DNA of 49,856 nucleotides, taken from assembly GCF_900142095.1 (NCBI RefSeq), contig NZ_FQZP01000015.1, positions 1 to 49,856 of the forward strand, read 5' to 3'. The notes beneath the pieces were generated by a model, which made no database searches, had not been told where the DNA came from, and worked only from the letters and a program-made list of their open reading frames with translations. Positions within the stretch are counted from its first letter, which is position 1, and each line of letters begins with the position of its first letter. The stretch comes from Thermoclostridium caenicola. Lineage in GTDB: Bacteria; Bacillota; Clostridia; DSM-8532. Positions 25,975 to 35,519 of this stretch are shown here, piece by piece. A program made the translations under genes and the position numbers.

Positions 25975-26235
25975 TTATTCGACAATCCGTATCTCAAACC
26001 TGTCAAAATGGACCGCACTGAAGAACTGGTCCGCATTGAAGGATGTCCGCCGGAACCGGACATACTCCCTTGTGTTTTTCGTAAGCCAGAGGGGCACTTC
26101 GATGGACAGCTGGGAGCATAATGCCACCAGGCATTGCTCAAGGCGGTCCTGGTAGGTGCCCGATTCATCGTCCACGTCCACGATCCTTTCATCAAGGATG
26201 GTTGCGCCCTTATACAGCTTGCCGGACATTTTCAT
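25975..26235 (-). CDS. Small hypothetical protein between truA and rpoB
   Basis: 86 residues, cytosolic, mixed alpha/beta, with an acidic patch (ERIVDVDDESGTYQD) and a central hydrophobic helix (RLEQCLVALCSQL). The C-terminal half is rich in Phe and Arg (YVRFRRTSFNADQFF). It has a GGGGGAG site and lies 89 bases after truA, with a hairpin between. The family was not recognised. Its amino acid composition and ribosome site suggest a real gene. Confidence 0.55.
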   Translation of the reverse strand: MKMSGKLYKGATILDERIVDVDDESGTYQDRLEQCLVALCSQLSIEVPLWLTKNTREYVRFRRTSFNADQFFSAVHFDRFEIRIVE

Positions 26236-26258
26236 CGCCTTGCTCCCCCTTGCACACG

Positions 26259-26292
26259 AAAAACCTCTGCCTGGCCGTTAGCCGGCCCGGCA
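26259..26292 (-). terminator. Terminator-like hairpin after truA
   Basis: TGCC and GGCCG pair with CGGCC and GGCA (26268-26292, one internal mismatch). Five T follow on the minus strand after a 4-base gap. It would reduce rather than fully block transcription into the 86-residue gene. Confidence 0.4.
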
Positions 26293-26324
26293 AAAGCATC
26301 CGCGCCTCAGCCTCACTTTCCATT

Positions 26325-27059
26325 CTAATAGAAGACCTCCACCAGGTACAACCCCATGGCTGGGGCTGTCATCCCCAGGGTATTCCTGTCGCCCGTCTCA
26401 AACGCCTCCAGGATGACCTCCGGCGCGTAGCGCCCTCTGCCAATATCCACCATGGCACCGGTCATGATGCGGACCATGTTATACAGAAACCCATTTCCCT
26501 TGGTGTCATAACACAGGATTTCACCCTGAAAGGTCCAGGCGGAATGGGTGATGGTCCTCTCAAAGGTCTTGTTCTGGTGTCCTGAAGCGCAGAAAGCCCG
26601 GAAATAATGGGTTCCTTCAAGATAGCTGGCAGCTTTGGCCATCGCCTCCAGATCCAGTTCATCCCGCACATGCCAGGCCCGGTTCTCCCAAAGCGGTGAG
26701 CGCTGCTTCCTGTTCAGGATCAGGTAGCGGTAATGCTTGCCTTTTGCCGAAAACCTGGGGTGGAAGTCGAGGGGCGCCTCCTCCGAACGCAGGACGCAGA
26801 CCCCCGGCGACAAAAGGCTGTTGAGGGCTAGGGCGAATTTCTCGGCAGGAATGTTGGATTGCGTTTTGAAGCAGGCCACCTGCCCCAGGGCATGAACGCC
26901 GGCATCAGTCCTTCCGGCACCGTCGGGCATCACCGTCTCACCGGTCAGCTTTCTGATGGCCTCAGCCAGCTCCTGCTGAACCGTCCAGGCATTGTCCTGG
27001 TACTGCCATCCGTGATATTTGGAACCGTCGTATTCCAAAATAAGCTTGATGTTTCTCAT
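26325..27059 (-). CDS. truA: tRNA pseudouridine(38-40) synthase TruA
   Basis: 244 residues. It converts uridines 38-40 of the tRNA anticodon arm to pseudouridine in the cytosol. Family motifs are complete: IKLILEYDGSKYHGWQ, the catalytic GRTDAGVHA with Asp52, RYLILNR and FLYNMVRIMTGAMVDIGRGR. In related bacteria truA follows ecfT in the ribosomal cluster. Here a ROK gene and two plus-strand genes lie between, and rplM/rpsI do not follow, so the neighbourhood has been rearranged. Confidence 0.96.
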   Translation of the reverse strand: MRNIKLILEYDGSKYHGWQYQDNAWTVQQELAEAIRKLTGETVMPDGAGRTDAGVHALGQVACFKTQSNIPAEKFALALNSLLSPGVCVLRSEEAPLDFHPRFSAKGKHYRYLILNRKQRSPLWENRAWHVRDELDLEAMAKAASYLEGTHYFRAFCASGHQNKTFERTITHSAWTFQGEILCYDTKGNGFLYNMVRIMTGAMVDIGRGRYAPEVILEAFETGDRNTLGMTAPAMGLYLVEVFY

Positions 27060-27097
27060 GAATCAGACCTTACAAACGCTGCTCAATCATGTTCGAT

Positions 27098-28048
27098 TCA
27101 GGCCCTGGATATGAACGCGGCCCCTACAATGCCGGCATCATTGCCCATTTGGGCGGCCACAAGGCGCGGGTTCTCGAGGCCCTCGGCACAATAGGTCCTG
27201 CCCTTCAGCTTTTCCCTTAAGGGGGCGAGCAGGTACTCCCCTTCCTTTGAAACACCGCCGCCCAGCACCACAACATTGGGCTGGAAGATGTTGATCATGT
27301 TGGCCAGACCCTCTGCCAGCATTTCTATATACTGATCCACCACTTTTTTACCGGTTTCATCGCCAAGTCGTGCAGCGTCGAAGGCGGTTTTGGCATTGAT
27401 CTTGCTCAGATCACCGTTGACCAGCTTGTGGATGGCCGACTGGGGATTCTCTTCTGCCGCCCGGATGGTTTGGCGAATCAGGGCGGTTGCCGAGGAGTAG
27501 GCCTCCCAGCAGCCTTTCCGTCCGCAGGTGCATGCTTCGCCGTTCATTTGAATCACAACATGCCCCAGCTCGCCGCCTGCGCCGTTGAAACCGATATACA
27601 GCTTATTATCGATGATCACGCCGCCGCCTATTCCTGTTCCGATGGTGATGACCACCGCATAGGGGTCGCCTTTCGCGGCGCCTGCCACGCTTTCGGCAAT
27701 GGCTGCACAGTTGGCGTCGTTTTCAAGGTATACGGGAAGGTTGAAATGCTTCTGGAAGAGATCCCGAATGGGTACATTCCTGAAGCCCAGGTTGTTGTTA
27801 TAGATGATGATGCCGTTCTTCCTGTCGGGTGCACCCGGGCTTCCAATGCCTATGGAATGGATCTGGTCCTCCTTAAGGCCCGCTTCCTCCATGAGCTGTT
27901 TCACCAGGGCGCACATATCCTCGACAATCGCTTCGGAAGCACGGGTCCTCCCTGTAGGAACACTGCCCTTCCTGACAATGGACCCGTTCTCATCCACAAT
28001 CCCGGCGGCAATATTGGTTCCGCCCAAATCAATCCCTATGTAGTACAT
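27098..28048 (-). CDS. glcK: ROK-family glucokinase
   Basis: 316 residues, cytosolic. It phosphorylates glucose to glucose-6-phosphate with ATP. It has the N-terminal phosphate loop GIDLGGTN, the catalytic LENDANCAAI with Asp, GTGIGGGVII, and the ROK zinc site ELGHVVIQMNGE followed by CTCGRKGCWEAY. Two in-frame ATGs exist. GGAGG touches the first (28054) but lies six bases before the second (28048), so the second is chosen. There is no helix-turn-helix domain, so it is an enzyme and not a ROK repressor. Sugar specificity is inferred from the family. Confidence 0.9.
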   Translation of the reverse strand: MYYIGIDLGGTNIAAGIVDENGSIVRKGSVPTGRTRASEAIVEDMCALVKQLMEEAGLKEDQIHSIGIGSPGAPDRKNGIIIYNNNLGFRNVPIRDLFQKHFNLPVYLENDANCAAIAESVAGAAKGDPYAVVITIGTGIGGGVIIDNKLYIGFNGAGGELGHVVIQMNGEACTCGRKGCWEAYSSATALIRQTIRAAEENPQSAIHKLVNGDLSKINAKTAFDAARLGDETGKKVVDQYIEMLAEGLANMINIFQPNVVVLGGGVSKEGEYLLAPLREKLKGRTYCAEGLENPRLVAAQMGNDAGIVGAAFISRA

Positions 28049-28078
28049 GGACATCCTCCCTGAAATTCCGCCTCAGAC

Positions 28079-28126
28079 GCCAAAGGGTATTGTCGGACAC
28101 GGCGGCAGGCACCCTCGGCCTTTGGC
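28079..28126 (-). promoter_or_regulatory. Inverted repeat in the leader of the ROK gene
   Basis: GCCAAAGG and CCTTTGGC (8 bp) flank a GC-rich 32-base loop, about 30 bases before the glucokinase start. It may form an mRNA stem. No known riboswitch was recognised. Confidence 0.3.
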
Positions 28127-28199
28127 CATTCTTCCTTCTGCATTCTGGGCGCTTTTATATGCAATAATAAGCGATAAACCTGCGTTATTTTCCTGAATC

Positions 28200-28232
28200 C
28201 TGCAAAATACCATGATTCGGGGCATTTTGCAG
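28200..28232. promoter_or_regulatory. Inverted repeat between divergent ROK and GNAT genes
   Basis: CTGCAAAAT and ATTTTGCAG (9 bp) are separated by 15 bases. They sit just upstream of the GNAT promoter and are a candidate operator. Confidence 0.35.
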
Positions 28233-28257
28233 TTGTTCGGAGATCGCATTCATTATA

Positions 28258-28266
28258 TGATATAAT
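28258..28266 (+). promoter_or_regulatory. Extended -10 promoter of the GNAT gene
   Basis: TGATATAAT is a TGn extended -10 with a perfect TATAAT. The start would lie near 28273, about 44 bases before the ATG. Confidence 0.55.
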
Positions 28267-28316
28267 GATGGCATGGTCAATAAAAGGTTGTTTTTCACGC
28301 AAAGAGAGGACAAGCC

Positions 28317-28874
28317 ATGATTAGAGGAAAGAAAGTCATCCTGAAAACCGTTTCCCCGGAAGAAGTGGATCACATATACGAACTCATCACCGACATCAAT
28401 AAAAAAGGGCCATACTGGCACCTGCAAATCCCTCCCCTGAACAAATTCAGGGAAGAATACAGGGAGACCGGCTTCTGGTCCCGCGACGAAGGACGCATGC
28501 TGATCCTTTCCCACGAAGGGGACTATGTGGGTGAGATACTCTATTTTAAAGGTCTGGACTACCAGTCGGGCTATGAGGTCGGCTACGAGCTGTTCGATTT
28601 GAAATACGCGGGCATGGGCTATATGACTGAGGCCCTCATGCTGTTCTGCGCCTATTTGTTCGCTGTCTGGCCCATCAACAGGCTCCAGGTGAATGTGATG
28701 AGCGGAAATCTTCCAAGCGCCCGCGTGGTGGAAAAATGCGGGTTCACCTATGAGGGAACCATGCGTCAGGCCACCTTCCACAACGGGGTTTATCACGATT
28801 TGAAACTGTACTCCATCCTCCGGGAGGAATGCCCCCCGCTGGCATCGCTCCTGGCTGAGGGAGATGCACCATAA
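28317..28874 (+). CDS. GNAT acetyltransferase, RimJ/RimL-like
   Basis: 185 residues, cytosolic. The fold is recognisable from the N-terminal MIRGKKVILKTVSPEEVDHI, a central EVGYELFDLKYAGMGYMTEAL (acetyl-CoA site region, here with AGMGYMTEA replacing the usual RGxGxA/G loop) and the C-terminal NVMSGNLPSARVVEKCGF. This arrangement is typical of RimJ/RimL-like N-acetyltransferases that modify ribosomal or other protein N-termini, or small amines. The substrate is unknown. GAGAGGA lies before the ATG. It is transcribed opposite to its neighbours, with its own extended -10 promoter. Confidence 0.85.
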   Translation: MIRGKKVILKTVSPEEVDHIYELITDINKKGPYWHLQIPPLNKFREEYRETGFWSRDEGRMLILSHEGDYVGEILYFKGLDYQSGYEVGYELFDLKYAGMGYMTEALMLFCAYLFAVWPINRLQVNVMSGNLPSARVVEKCGFTYEGTMRQATFHNGVYHDLKLYSILREECPPLASLLAEGDAP

Positions 28875-28906
28875 CCTGTGGTTTTCTTCGCATGTCTTAT
28901 CTTTCC

Positions 28907-28957
28907 GGCCGGCAGGGCTTATTCTGTAAATCCCGGGAACCATTCCTGCCGGCCTTT
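28907..28957 (+). terminator. Long hairpin after the GNAT gene
   Basis: GGCCGGCAGG and CCTGCCGGCC form a perfect 10-bp stem with a 28-base loop, followed by only TTT. It could be a terminator for the GNAT gene or a structured leader for the DUF421 gene. Confidence 0.4.
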
Positions 28958-28991
28958 CCCGGAAAACGCCTCCCTGCATGATCCGTGCTGG

Positions 28992-29022
28992 ACAGGGACA
29001 CACTAATTCATGCATTCCCTGT
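28992..29022 (+). promoter_or_regulatory. Hairpin just before the DUF421 ribosome site
   Basis: ACAGGGA and TCCCTGT (7 bp) with a 17-base loop end four bases before GGAGG (29026-29030). It could affect access to the ribosome site. Confidence 0.3.
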
Positions 29023-29039
29023 GACGGAGGTTGTATCAG

Positions 29040-29732
29040 TTGGAAGGCATTCTGCCTTTGATCTGGAAGACCCTGCTATTGTACATTGTGATAATTGTCA
29101 GCATGCGCCTTATGGGCAAGCGGCAGATCGGCCAGCTTCAGCCTTTTGAGTTTGCCGTAGCCGTTATGATCTCGGAGCTTGCGGCACTGCCTCTGACCGA
29201 GGATGACCGGAAGCTCCACCACGCCCTCATCCCCATCGCCGTGCTGGTCACCTGCCAGCTTTTGATCTCCTACATTTCCATCAAGGGTGTGAGGATAAGA
29301 GGCTACATCTGCGGAAAGCCCACCGTCGTGATCCGTAACGGCAGGATGCTTGAAAAGACCATGCGCAAGGAAATGTGCACCATCAATGAGCTCCTGGAAC
29401 AGCTCAGATTCCACAGCGTGCAGAACGTCAGCGACGTGGAGTATGCAATCCTGGAAACCAACGGTCAGCTGAGCGTCATCCTCAAGTCCCAGAAGCGCCC
29501 GGTCACACCTGAGGATCTGAAGATCGAAACGAAATACGAGGGATGCACCATCGATCTGATCATTGACGGAATCCTGATGGAAGAGACCATGAAGAAAATG
29601 AACATCGACAAAAACTGGCTGGACCAGCAGCTGAAAGAGCGAGGCATTTCCGATTACCGGATGGTCTTCTATGCTGCAGTGGACACATCGGGCAATCTTT
29701 ACGTTCAAAAAAAGGGAGAATACCTGGAATAA
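29040..29732 (+). CDS. DUF421 membrane protein (YetF/YdfR-like)
   Basis: About 230 residues. Three N-terminal membrane segments (IWKTLLLYIVIIVSM; FEFAVAVMISELAAL; ALIPIAVLVTCQLLISYI) are followed by a soluble DUF421 domain with RGYICGKPTVVIRNGRM, the LRFHSVQNVSDVEYAILE region and SVILKSQKRPV. Family members sit in the membrane; their function is not well defined. There is no usable ATG. TTG at 29031 touches the GGAGG site, whereas TTG at 29040 is nine bases away and is preferred. The MGKRQIGQLQPFEF segment after the first helix is a strong family mark. Confidence 0.88.
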   Translation: MEGILPLIWKTLLLYIVIIVSMRLMGKRQIGQLQPFEFAVAVMISELAALPLTEDDRKLHHALIPIAVLVTCQLLISYISIKGVRIRGYICGKPTVVIRNGRMLEKTMRKEMCTINELLEQLRFHSVQNVSDVEYAILETNGQLSVILKSQKRPVTPEDLKIETKYEGCTIDLIIDGILMEETMKKMNIDKNWLDQQLKERGISDYRMVFYAAVDTSGNLYVQKKGEYLE

Positions 29733-29752
29733 AAAAAGTTCCCCAAAGGAAC
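29731..29752 (-). terminator. Terminator of the 82-residue minus-strand gene
   Basis: GTTCC and GGAAC (29738-29742 and 29748-29752) form a short stem followed on the minus strand by seven T. The stem is short but the T-run is clear. Confidence 0.6.
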
Positions 29753-29759
29753 CCTGTGT

Positions 29760-30008
29760 TCATGCACGCGCATTGAGCAGAAGGAACTCGGCAATCTTGT
29801 TCAGGATCTCCAGTTCCAGCTTTTTGACATTGATATTCGGAAGTACGCTCCGTATCTCCTCCGGATAATTGATGGTGACCTTGGGCGGCTGTCTTAAGAC
29901 CTCCACCACAACGTCACTGAAGGAAACCTCCTGATCCTGGTAGCTGACCCTGACCTTGAAGACAGGATCAAAACTTTTTTCTTTGATAACGTTCACCGAG
30001 ATATACAT
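29760..30008 (-). CDS. Small hypothetical protein after ecfT
   Basis: 82 residues from the ATG at 30008, with GAGAGGA about 12 bases upstream; a longer frame starts at 30035. The protein is beta-rich at first (YISVNVIKEKSFDPVFKVRV), then VTINYPEEIRSVLPNINVKK, and ends in a helix (LELEILNKIAEFLLLNARA). There is no signal peptide or membrane segment. The family was not recognised. It lies 129 bases after ecfT and ends at its own terminator. The well-ordered composition suggests a real gene. Confidence 0.55.
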   Translation of the reverse strand: MYISVNVIKEKSFDPVFKVRVSYQDQEVSFSDVVVEVLRQPPKVTINYPEEIRSVLPNINVKKLELEILNKIAEFLLLNARA

Positions 30009-30137
30009 GAGAGCGCATCGTCCTCTCAAAATCATGTTGTTTTTGAGATCGGCACGGATGAATCATGCGCCTTCAATATGATCATATACCCGCTATTCCC
30101 TTTTAATAACAAAAAGTTCTCAAAATCTGTCACAGGT

Positions 30138-30947
30138 TCAGTGGGAGATCATCAAAAAGCGCGTTCCGAAAAGGATCAGGAGGAACAGGATGCCCGCCAG
30201 GCTTGCAACCAGATCCAGCCGGGTAAACCGGATCTGTTTCAGTCGCGTTCTGCCCTTGCTGCCGCAGTAACATCTTGCTTCCATGGCCTCCGCCAATTCA
30301 TCGGCACGCTTGAAGGCGCTGACGAAAAGGGGAACCAGAACCGGTATAAAGCTCTTGATCCGTTTCAGGATATTTCCCGTATCAAAATCCGCTCCTCTGG
30401 AAGCCTGCGCCTTCATGATGCGCCCGGTCTCCTCCATGAGGGTGGGAATGAACCGGAGAGCGATGGACATCATCATGGCGATCTCATGGGCAGGAACCCC
30501 CACCCGTTCCAGGGGCTTCATCATGCGTTCAATTCCGTCGGTCATGGCCATGGGCGTGGTGGTCAGGGTCATCAGCGACGCCACAATAACCAGCATCACA
30601 AGCCTGAAGAACAGCATTATCGCCGAAAGAAGGCCTTCATAGCTAATTACCACGGGCCCAATCTTTACCAGCGGCGTACCCTGGACAAAAAAGATGTTCA
30701 GGATGGCAGTTATGGCCAGGATCAGCATCAGGGGCTTGATGCCTTTCAGGGATTGCTTGATCGGAATACCGCTGATGACGAGCAGGATGGCGACAAAGGC
30801 GCCCATCATCACATATTCCTGCCATGTATTGATGATGAACACGGCCACCATGAGCAGGGCGGTCCAGATGATCTTGGACCGGGGATCCAGCCTGTGCAAA
30901 ACCGATTCGCCCGGGATATACTGTCCCAGCGTGATATTGCCGATCAT
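30138..30947 (-). CDS. ecfT: ECF transporter transmembrane component EcfT
   Basis: 269 residues with five to six membrane segments. It couples the EcfA ATPases to vitamin- or metal-binding S-components in the cell membrane. The N-terminal [19 protein letters not shown], the coupling-helix motif QASRGADF and the second motif EAMEARCY are typical. The start overlaps the ecfA stop by four bases (ATGA), so translation is coupled. No S-component gene is present, so this is the shared type that serves S-components encoded elsewhere. Confidence 0.95.
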   Translation of the reverse strand: MIGNITLGQYIPGESVLHRLDPRSKIIWTALLMVAVFIINTWQEYVMMGAFVAILLVISGIPIKQSLKGIKPLMLILAITAILNIFFVQGTPLVKIGPVVISYEGLLSAIMLFFRLVMLVIVASLMTLTTTPMAMTDGIERMMKPLERVGVPAHEIAMMMSIALRFIPTLMEETGRIMKAQASRGADFDTGNILKRIKSFIPVLVPLFVSAFKRADELAEAMEARCYCGSKGRTRLKQIRFTRLDLVASLAGILFLLILFGTRFLMISH

Positions 30948-32713
30948 GCGTTATTCCCCCCTTTGTGCGTTTCCTTGGCCAGCATAGTCTCTGAAATGCT
31001 TCTGACCGCCTCTGAAATGGTCAGTACATGGCCATTCACCGGATAGCCAGCCCGGTGCAGATTGCGGAAAAGCCGGGTGATTTCCGGAATATCCAGGCCC
31101 AGGCTGCGGAGCCGGTCCTCCTGGCTGAACACCTTTCTGGGGGTGTCCAGCATCTCAAGCCTTCCCCGGTTCAGCACGGCAATCCGGTCGCAATAGGCGG
31201 CAATCTGCTCCATGCTGTGGGAAATGATGAGTATCGTGGTACCCTGGGTCCTGTTGAGTTCGGTGAGAATGGCAAAGACCTCTTCACTTCCCCGCGGATC
31301 CAGTCCGGCTGTCGGTTCATCCAGTACAAGTATCTCGGGCTCCATCACCAGCACGCCCGCTATGGCCACCCTTCTTTTCTGTCCGCCGGATAGTTCAAAG
31401 GGCGATTTCCACAGCAGTTCCTCGGACAGTCCGATGATGTCCAGGACGCATTTTACGCGCCTTTCGATTTCGTCCTGGGGAAGTCCCAGCCTGGACAGCC
31501 CGAAAATGATATCCTTATAGACCGTTTCCTCAAAGAGCTGGTGCTCCGGGTACTGGAAAATGAGACCTACCTTCTGGCGCAGCTCCTTCAGGGACTTCCC
31601 GCCGCATTCCAGACCGTCCACCGTAACGCTGCCGGAGGTAGGCTTAAGAAGCCCGTTCAGATGCTGTACCAGCGTGGATTTCCCTGAACCGGTGTGGCCT
31701 ATGATGCCCAATATCTCGCCCTTCATGATATCCAGGCTCACTTCCTGGAGCGCCTTTCTCTCAAAGGTGGTCCCGGGCATGTAGGTATGGCTCAGATCAC
31801 GGATACTGACTATCACTTCTGCGGGTTCCTTCGCCACAGCCGGTTCCTGCAGGGCCGGATGATGAAACCCCGACTTTTTCAGCACTGCCTTCAGGCTTTC
31901 TTCCGCCTCTTCAAGGGTAAGGGCAGTTCCCGCCTGTACAAGCCCTTTGGCTTTCAGTTCATGCATGAGCTGCGTCACCTGGGGCACGCTGAGGCCTAGT
32001 TTTTTCAGTTCATCCACCCGGGAAAAAATCTCCCTGGGCGTGCCCTGCATCGCGATGCGCCCCCTGTCCATGACCAGCACCCGATCGGCATGTACCGCTT
32101 CCTCCATGTGATGCGTGATCAGGATGATGGTGATTCCCTTCTCCCGGTTGAGGGTGCGAATCAAATCGATGACCTCTTTCCGCCCTCTCGGATCCAGCAT
32201 GGACGTGGATTCATCCAAAACGATGCATTTGGGTTCCATGGCCAGTATGCCGGCTATGGCGACACGCTGCTTCTGTCCGCCCGACAGCATATGGGGCGAA
32301 TGCTTCATATGCTCTTCCATCCCCACATACCTGGCTGCCGCATCGATGCGCCTTCTGATTTCACTCGGATCCAGACCCAGGTTCTCCGGCCCGAAGGCCA
32401 GATCCTCCTCCACCGTTGTGGCGACCAGTTGGTTGTCAGGATTCTGGAATACCATTCCCAGGGTTCTTCTGATCTCCCAAATCTTATCGCCTTCAGCCGT
32501 GTTCATGCCATCTACCCACACCGTACCACCCGTGGGAAGCAACAAGGCATTCATCAATCGGGCCATGGTGGATTTTCCGGAGCCGTTTCGACCCAACACC
32601 ACGACAAATTCGCCTTCCCGGATGGATTCCGTAATACCGTTGACGGCCGGTGTGGAAGGCTGCCCGGCAGCATGTGTCCCATATTCAAAATAGACATCCT
32701 TGAACTCAACCAT
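30944..32713 (-). CDS. ecfA: Fused ECF transporter ATPase EcfA1-EcfA2
   Basis: 589 residues carrying two complete ABC ATPase domains that are usually separate proteins. Domain 1 has Walker [10 protein letters not shown] (41-49), LSGGQ (143-147) and CIVLDEST (163-170) followed by SMLDP, as in EcfA1. A ~90-residue linker includes AVAKEPAEV. Domain 2 has GHTGSGKST (339-347), a second LSGGQ and [13 protein letters not shown], as in EcfA2. Both nucleotide sites look intact. The chosen ATG at 32713 has AGGGG six bases upstream, while the ATG at 32743 has no ribosome site. Together with EcfT it makes the energising module at the membrane. Confidence 0.93.
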   Translation of the reverse strand: MVEFKDVYFEYGTHAAGQPSTPAVNGITESIREGEFVVVLGRNGSGKSTMARLMNALLLPTGGTVWVDGMNTAEGDKIWEIRRTLGMVFQNPDNQLVATTVEEDLAFGPENLGLDPSEIRRRIDAAARYVGMEEHMKHSPHMLSGGQKQRVAIAGILAMEPKCIVLDESTSMLDPRGRKEVIDLIRTLNREKGITIILITHHMEEAVHADRVLVMDRGRIAMQGTPREIFSRVDELKKLGLSVPQVTQLMHELKAKGLVQAGTALTLEEAEESLKAVLKKSGFHHPALQEPAVAKEPAEVIVSIRDLSHTYMPGTTFERKALQEVSLDIMKGEILGIIGHTGSGKSTLVQHLNGLLKPTSGSVTVDGLECGGKSLKELRQKVGLIFQYPEHQLFEETVYKDIIFGLSRLGLPQDEIERRVKCVLDIIGLSEELLWKSPFELSGGQKRRVAIAGVLVMEPEILVLDEPTAGLDPRGSEEVFAILTELNRTQGTTILIISHSMEQIAAYCDRIAVLNRGRLEMLDTPRKVFSQEDRLRSLGLDIPEITRLFRNLHRAGYPVNGHVLTISEAVRSISETMLAKETHKGGNNA

Positions 32714-32832
32714 ATGCATCCCCTGATCCGCGACAGTTGCCATGATTTGTGTTCCGTGTTCCTGAAATCAAGAGCGGGGCGTTCCATCCAGTCATGGACT
32801 TGCAACACGAAAGCCCGTCCTGAAAGAACAAT

Positions 32833-32860
32833 GGAGAACGGAAACCCCTGCCCGCTCTCC
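32833..32860 (-). terminator. Hairpin between rplQ and the ecfA gene
   Basis: GGAGAACGG and CCGCTCTCC pair over 9 bp with one G-U. On the minus strand only scattered T follow (ATTGTTCTTTC), so this is a partial terminator or a processing stem at the end of the ribosomal cluster. Confidence 0.4.
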
Positions 32861-32891
32861 ATCGCTTACCCAAATTCTATTCAGTCGTATT

Positions 32892-33416
32892 TTATACAAG
32901 CTCCAGCACAACGATTTCCGCGCCGTCGCCTCTTCTTTGTCCGAGTTTGTACATACGGGTATATCCGCCTTTTCTGTCCTTGTACTTCGGAGCGATTTCA
33001 TCGAACAGCTTGTTGGTAAGGCTGATGGATTTACCCTCCTGATCCTTTACCCTGTAGACCCAGCTCATGATCTGCCTTCTGGCTGCAAGCCTTGAAGGAG
33101 CGTCTACAGTCCTCAATTCTTCCTTCTTTTCCCTCTCAACTACCTGATACTCGTTACCGTTTTTGCTGGTTACGGTTTTCAGGATTTTACGGCCTTTGCT
33201 GTCAACAACCGGAACGCTGACAGTGACACTCTTGGATGTAAAATTATCGCATTCCCTTACAGCAAGGGTAATGAGCTTTTCTGCGATATTCCTGACTTCT
33301 TTTGCCCTCATTTCGGTTGTCTCTATCCGTCCGTGCTGGAAAAGAGAGGTTACCAGGCCTTTCAGCATCGCCTTGCGCTGATCCGTAGGCCTTCCCAATT
33401 TCCTTTGTGCAGGCAT
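32892..33416 (-). CDS. rplQ: Ribosomal protein L17 with internal insertion
   Basis: 174 residues against about 115-130 in most bacteria. The conserved ends are clear ([39 protein letters not shown]). Between LITLAVRE (near residue 56) and [10 protein letters not shown] (near 107) lie about 50 extra residues, including [14 protein letters not shown] and [13 protein letters not shown], probably a beta-rich insertion on the ribosome surface near the tunnel exit. A second small addition (KDQEGKSIS) follows. It is the last gene of the alpha unit, with GGAGGG before the ATG. Confidence 0.96.
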   Translation of the reverse strand: MPAQRKLGRPTDQRKAMLKGLVTSLFQHGRIETTEMRAKEVRNIAEKLITLAVRECDNFTSKSVTVSVPVVDSKGRKILKTVTSKNGNEYQVVEREKKEELRTVDAPSRLAARRQIMSWVYRVKDQEGKSISLTNKLFDEIAPKYKDRKGGYTRMYKLGQRRGDGAEIVVLELV

Positions 33417-33447
33417 TTTATATTCCCTCCCTAGTTACTGTTACTCA

Positions 33448-34395
33448 TTAATCTTCAGATGGAGCAAGCTTTAAGCCGAGCGCCGCCAGTTTCTGGACCA
33501 CTTCCTCAAGGGACTTGCGCCCGAGATTTCTCACTTTCATCATTTCTTCCTCGGTCTTGCTGATCAAATCTTCAACCGTATTGATACCGGCTCTCTTCAG
33601 GCAGTTGTACGACCTGACTGAAAGATCCAGTTCCTCAATGGTCATCTCCAGAATCTTGTCCCTTGCGGGCTCGCCCTTCTCAACAAGAACCTCCGTATTC
33701 TTGGCCCTGTCGGTCAGGTTGATGAAGAGATTCAGGTGATCGCTCAGTATTTTGGCCCCAAGGCTGATTGCTTCATCGGGAGCTATGGAACCGTCGGTCC
33801 ACACTTCAATGGTCAGCTTGTCATAGTCGGTAATCTGACCGACACGTGTGTTCTCAACCGTATAGTTGACCTTTTTTACAGGTGAGTAAATGGAGTCAAC
33901 CGGAATCATGCCGATGGGCTGATTGGACATCTTGTTCTTTTCAGCGGGAACATAGCCCCTGCCATGGCTCACGTTGAGCTCCATATAGAACCTGTTGTTT
34001 CCGCTCACCGTAGCAATATGCAAATCCGGATTCAGAATCTCAACGTCCGCATCCGGCTTGATATCGGACGCCTTGATTTCGCCCTCACCCTCAAAGTCGA
34101 TGTACAGGGTCTTGGGCTGTTCGCTGTGGAGCTTTAGCCGAAGTTCCTTGATGTTCAGGATGATTTCGGTCATATCTTCCACAACACCGGGAATGGTGGT
34201 GAACTCATGCAGCACGCCGTCGACCTTGATGGATGTAACCGCTACTCCCGGCAGAGATGAAAGCAGTATCCTTCTCAGGGAATTGCCAAGCGTGATGCCA
34301 TAGCCCCTCTCCAAAGGCTCAATGACAAACTTCCCGTAGGTATTGCCTTCCGCGCTCTCTACACACTCTATCCTTGGCTTTTCCATTTCGATCAT
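33448..34395 (-). CDS. rpoA: RNA polymerase alpha subunit
   Basis: 315 residues. The N-terminal domain dimerises and nucleates polymerase assembly ([34 protein letters not shown]). The C-terminal domain ([28 protein letters not shown]) binds UP-element DNA and activators. Length and domain order are standard. It lies between rpsD and rplQ, the classic alpha-operon position. GGAGG lies eight bases before the ATG at 34395. Confidence 0.98.
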   Translation of the reverse strand: MIEMEKPRIECVESAEGNTYGKFVIEPLERGYGITLGNSLRRILLSSLPGVAVTSIKVDGVLHEFTTIPGVVEDMTEIILNIKELRLKLHSEQPKTLYIDFEGEGEIKASDIKPDADVEILNPDLHIATVSGNNRFYMELNVSHGRGYVPAEKNKMSNQPIGMIPVDSIYSPVKKVNYTVENTRVGQITDYDKLTIEVWTDGSIAPDEAISLGAKILSDHLNLFINLTDRAKNTEVLVEKGEPARDKILEMTIEELDLSVRSYNCLKRAGINTVEDLISKTEEEMMKVRNLGRKSLEEVVQKLAALGLKLAPSED

Positions 34396-34455
34396 CAGTC
34401 AACCCTCCTTGGGTTATTAGAATTCCGAGCGCAAGAGCTATCGTAACCCATAGGT

Positions 34456-35082
34456 TTACTTCGAGTACAGCTCTACGATCAGGTGCTCCTGTACCTGGAG
34501 GTCGATATCCTCGCGGGTAGGCAGTGCAACGACCTTGCCCGTAAGATTTTCCTGATCGACTTCAAGCCATTTCGGTACGACCTTGGAGCCGGTAACGTCA
34601 AGGATTTCCTTGAACCTGACGGATTTCCTGCTCTTTTCGCTGACGCTGATGGCGTCATTTACCTTTACAAGGTATGAGGGAATATTGACGCGCTTCCCGT
34701 TAACTTCGAAATGGCCATGTGTCACAAGCTGACGGGCTTCGGCACGGGTCGTGGCAAATCCCATCCTGTAAACCACATTGTCAAGCCTTGTTTCCAGTAT
34801 CTGAAGCAGGAGTTCGCCTGTGATACCCTTCTTGCGGGATGCCATTTCAAAATACTTTCTGAACTGACTTTCAAGAAGGCCATAGAACCTCTTTGCCTTC
34901 TGCTTTTCGCGAAGCTGAAGACCATATTCTGAGAGCTTCTTTCTCTGAGCGCCATGCTGGCCGGGAGCATATGCCCTTCTGCTGATAGCACACTTATTTC
35001 CATAACATCTTTCGCCCTTGAGGAAGAGTTTCTGCCCTTCCCTTCTGCAGAGCTTGCAAGATGCACCTGTATATCTAGCCAT
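34456..35082 (-). CDS. rpsD: Ribosomal protein S4, zinc-binding form
   Basis: 208 residues. It binds 16S rRNA early in 30S assembly and, in several bacteria, represses its own operon. The N-terminal four-Cys site (C-x2-C in SCKLC, then RCYGNKC) marks the zinc-binding type. The S4 RNA-binding domain ([34 protein letters not shown]) is intact. It lies between rpsK and rpoA with a GGAGG site about 11 bases from the ATG. Confidence 0.98.
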   Translation of the reverse strand: MARYTGASCKLCRREGQKLFLKGERCYGNKCAISRRAYAPGQHGAQRKKLSEYGLQLREKQKAKRFYGLLESQFRKYFEMASRKKGITGELLLQILETRLDNVVYRMGFATTRAEARQLVTHGHFEVNGKRVNIPSYLVKVNDAISVSEKSRKSVRFKEILDVTGSKVVPKWLEVDQENLTGKVVALPTREDIDLQVQEHLIVELYSK

Positions 35083-35099
35083 CGATTGCTACACCTCCA

Positions 35100-35498
35100 T
35101 TATACCCTTCTTCTCTTAGGCGGCCTGCAGCCATTGTGGGGGATCGGGGTTACGTCCTTGATCGAACTAACCTCAAGCCCTGCTGCCTGAAGCGCGCGAA
35201 TAGCGGCTTCTCTTCCCGCACCGGGTCCTTTTACGAAGACTGCTACTGTCTTCATTCCATGTTCCATGGCTGCCTTAGCCGCTGCTTCAGCTGCCTGCTG
35301 AGCCGCGAAGGGCGTGCTCTTCTTGGAACCTCTGAACCCGAGCCCGCCGGCACTTGCCCAGGATATAGCATTACCCTGAACATCGGTTATGGTAACTATC
35401 GTATTATTAAAAGAAGAATGAATGTGGGCAGCGCCACGTTCAATATTCTTTTTTTCCTTCCTCTTCCTTGCCCTTCTAACAACTTTTGCTGCTGCCAT
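35100..35498 (-). CDS. rpsK: Ribosomal protein S11
   Basis: 132 residues. A component of the 30S platform near the mRNA exit. The family signature [18 protein letters not shown] and the C-terminal [20 protein letters not shown] (key part [13 protein letters not shown]) are complete. The N-terminus is basic ([14 protein letters not shown]). GGAGG lies 13 bases before the ATG, slightly further than its neighbours. Confidence 0.98.
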   Translation of the reverse strand: MAAAKVVRRARKRKEKKNIERGAAHIHSSFNNTIVTITDVQGNAISWASAGGLGFRGSKKSTPFAAQQAAEAAAKAAMEHGMKTVAVFVKGPGAGREAAIRALQAAGLEVSSIKDVTPIPHNGCRPPKRRRV

Positions 35499-35519
35499 TT
35501 TTATTCATCGACCTCCCGA

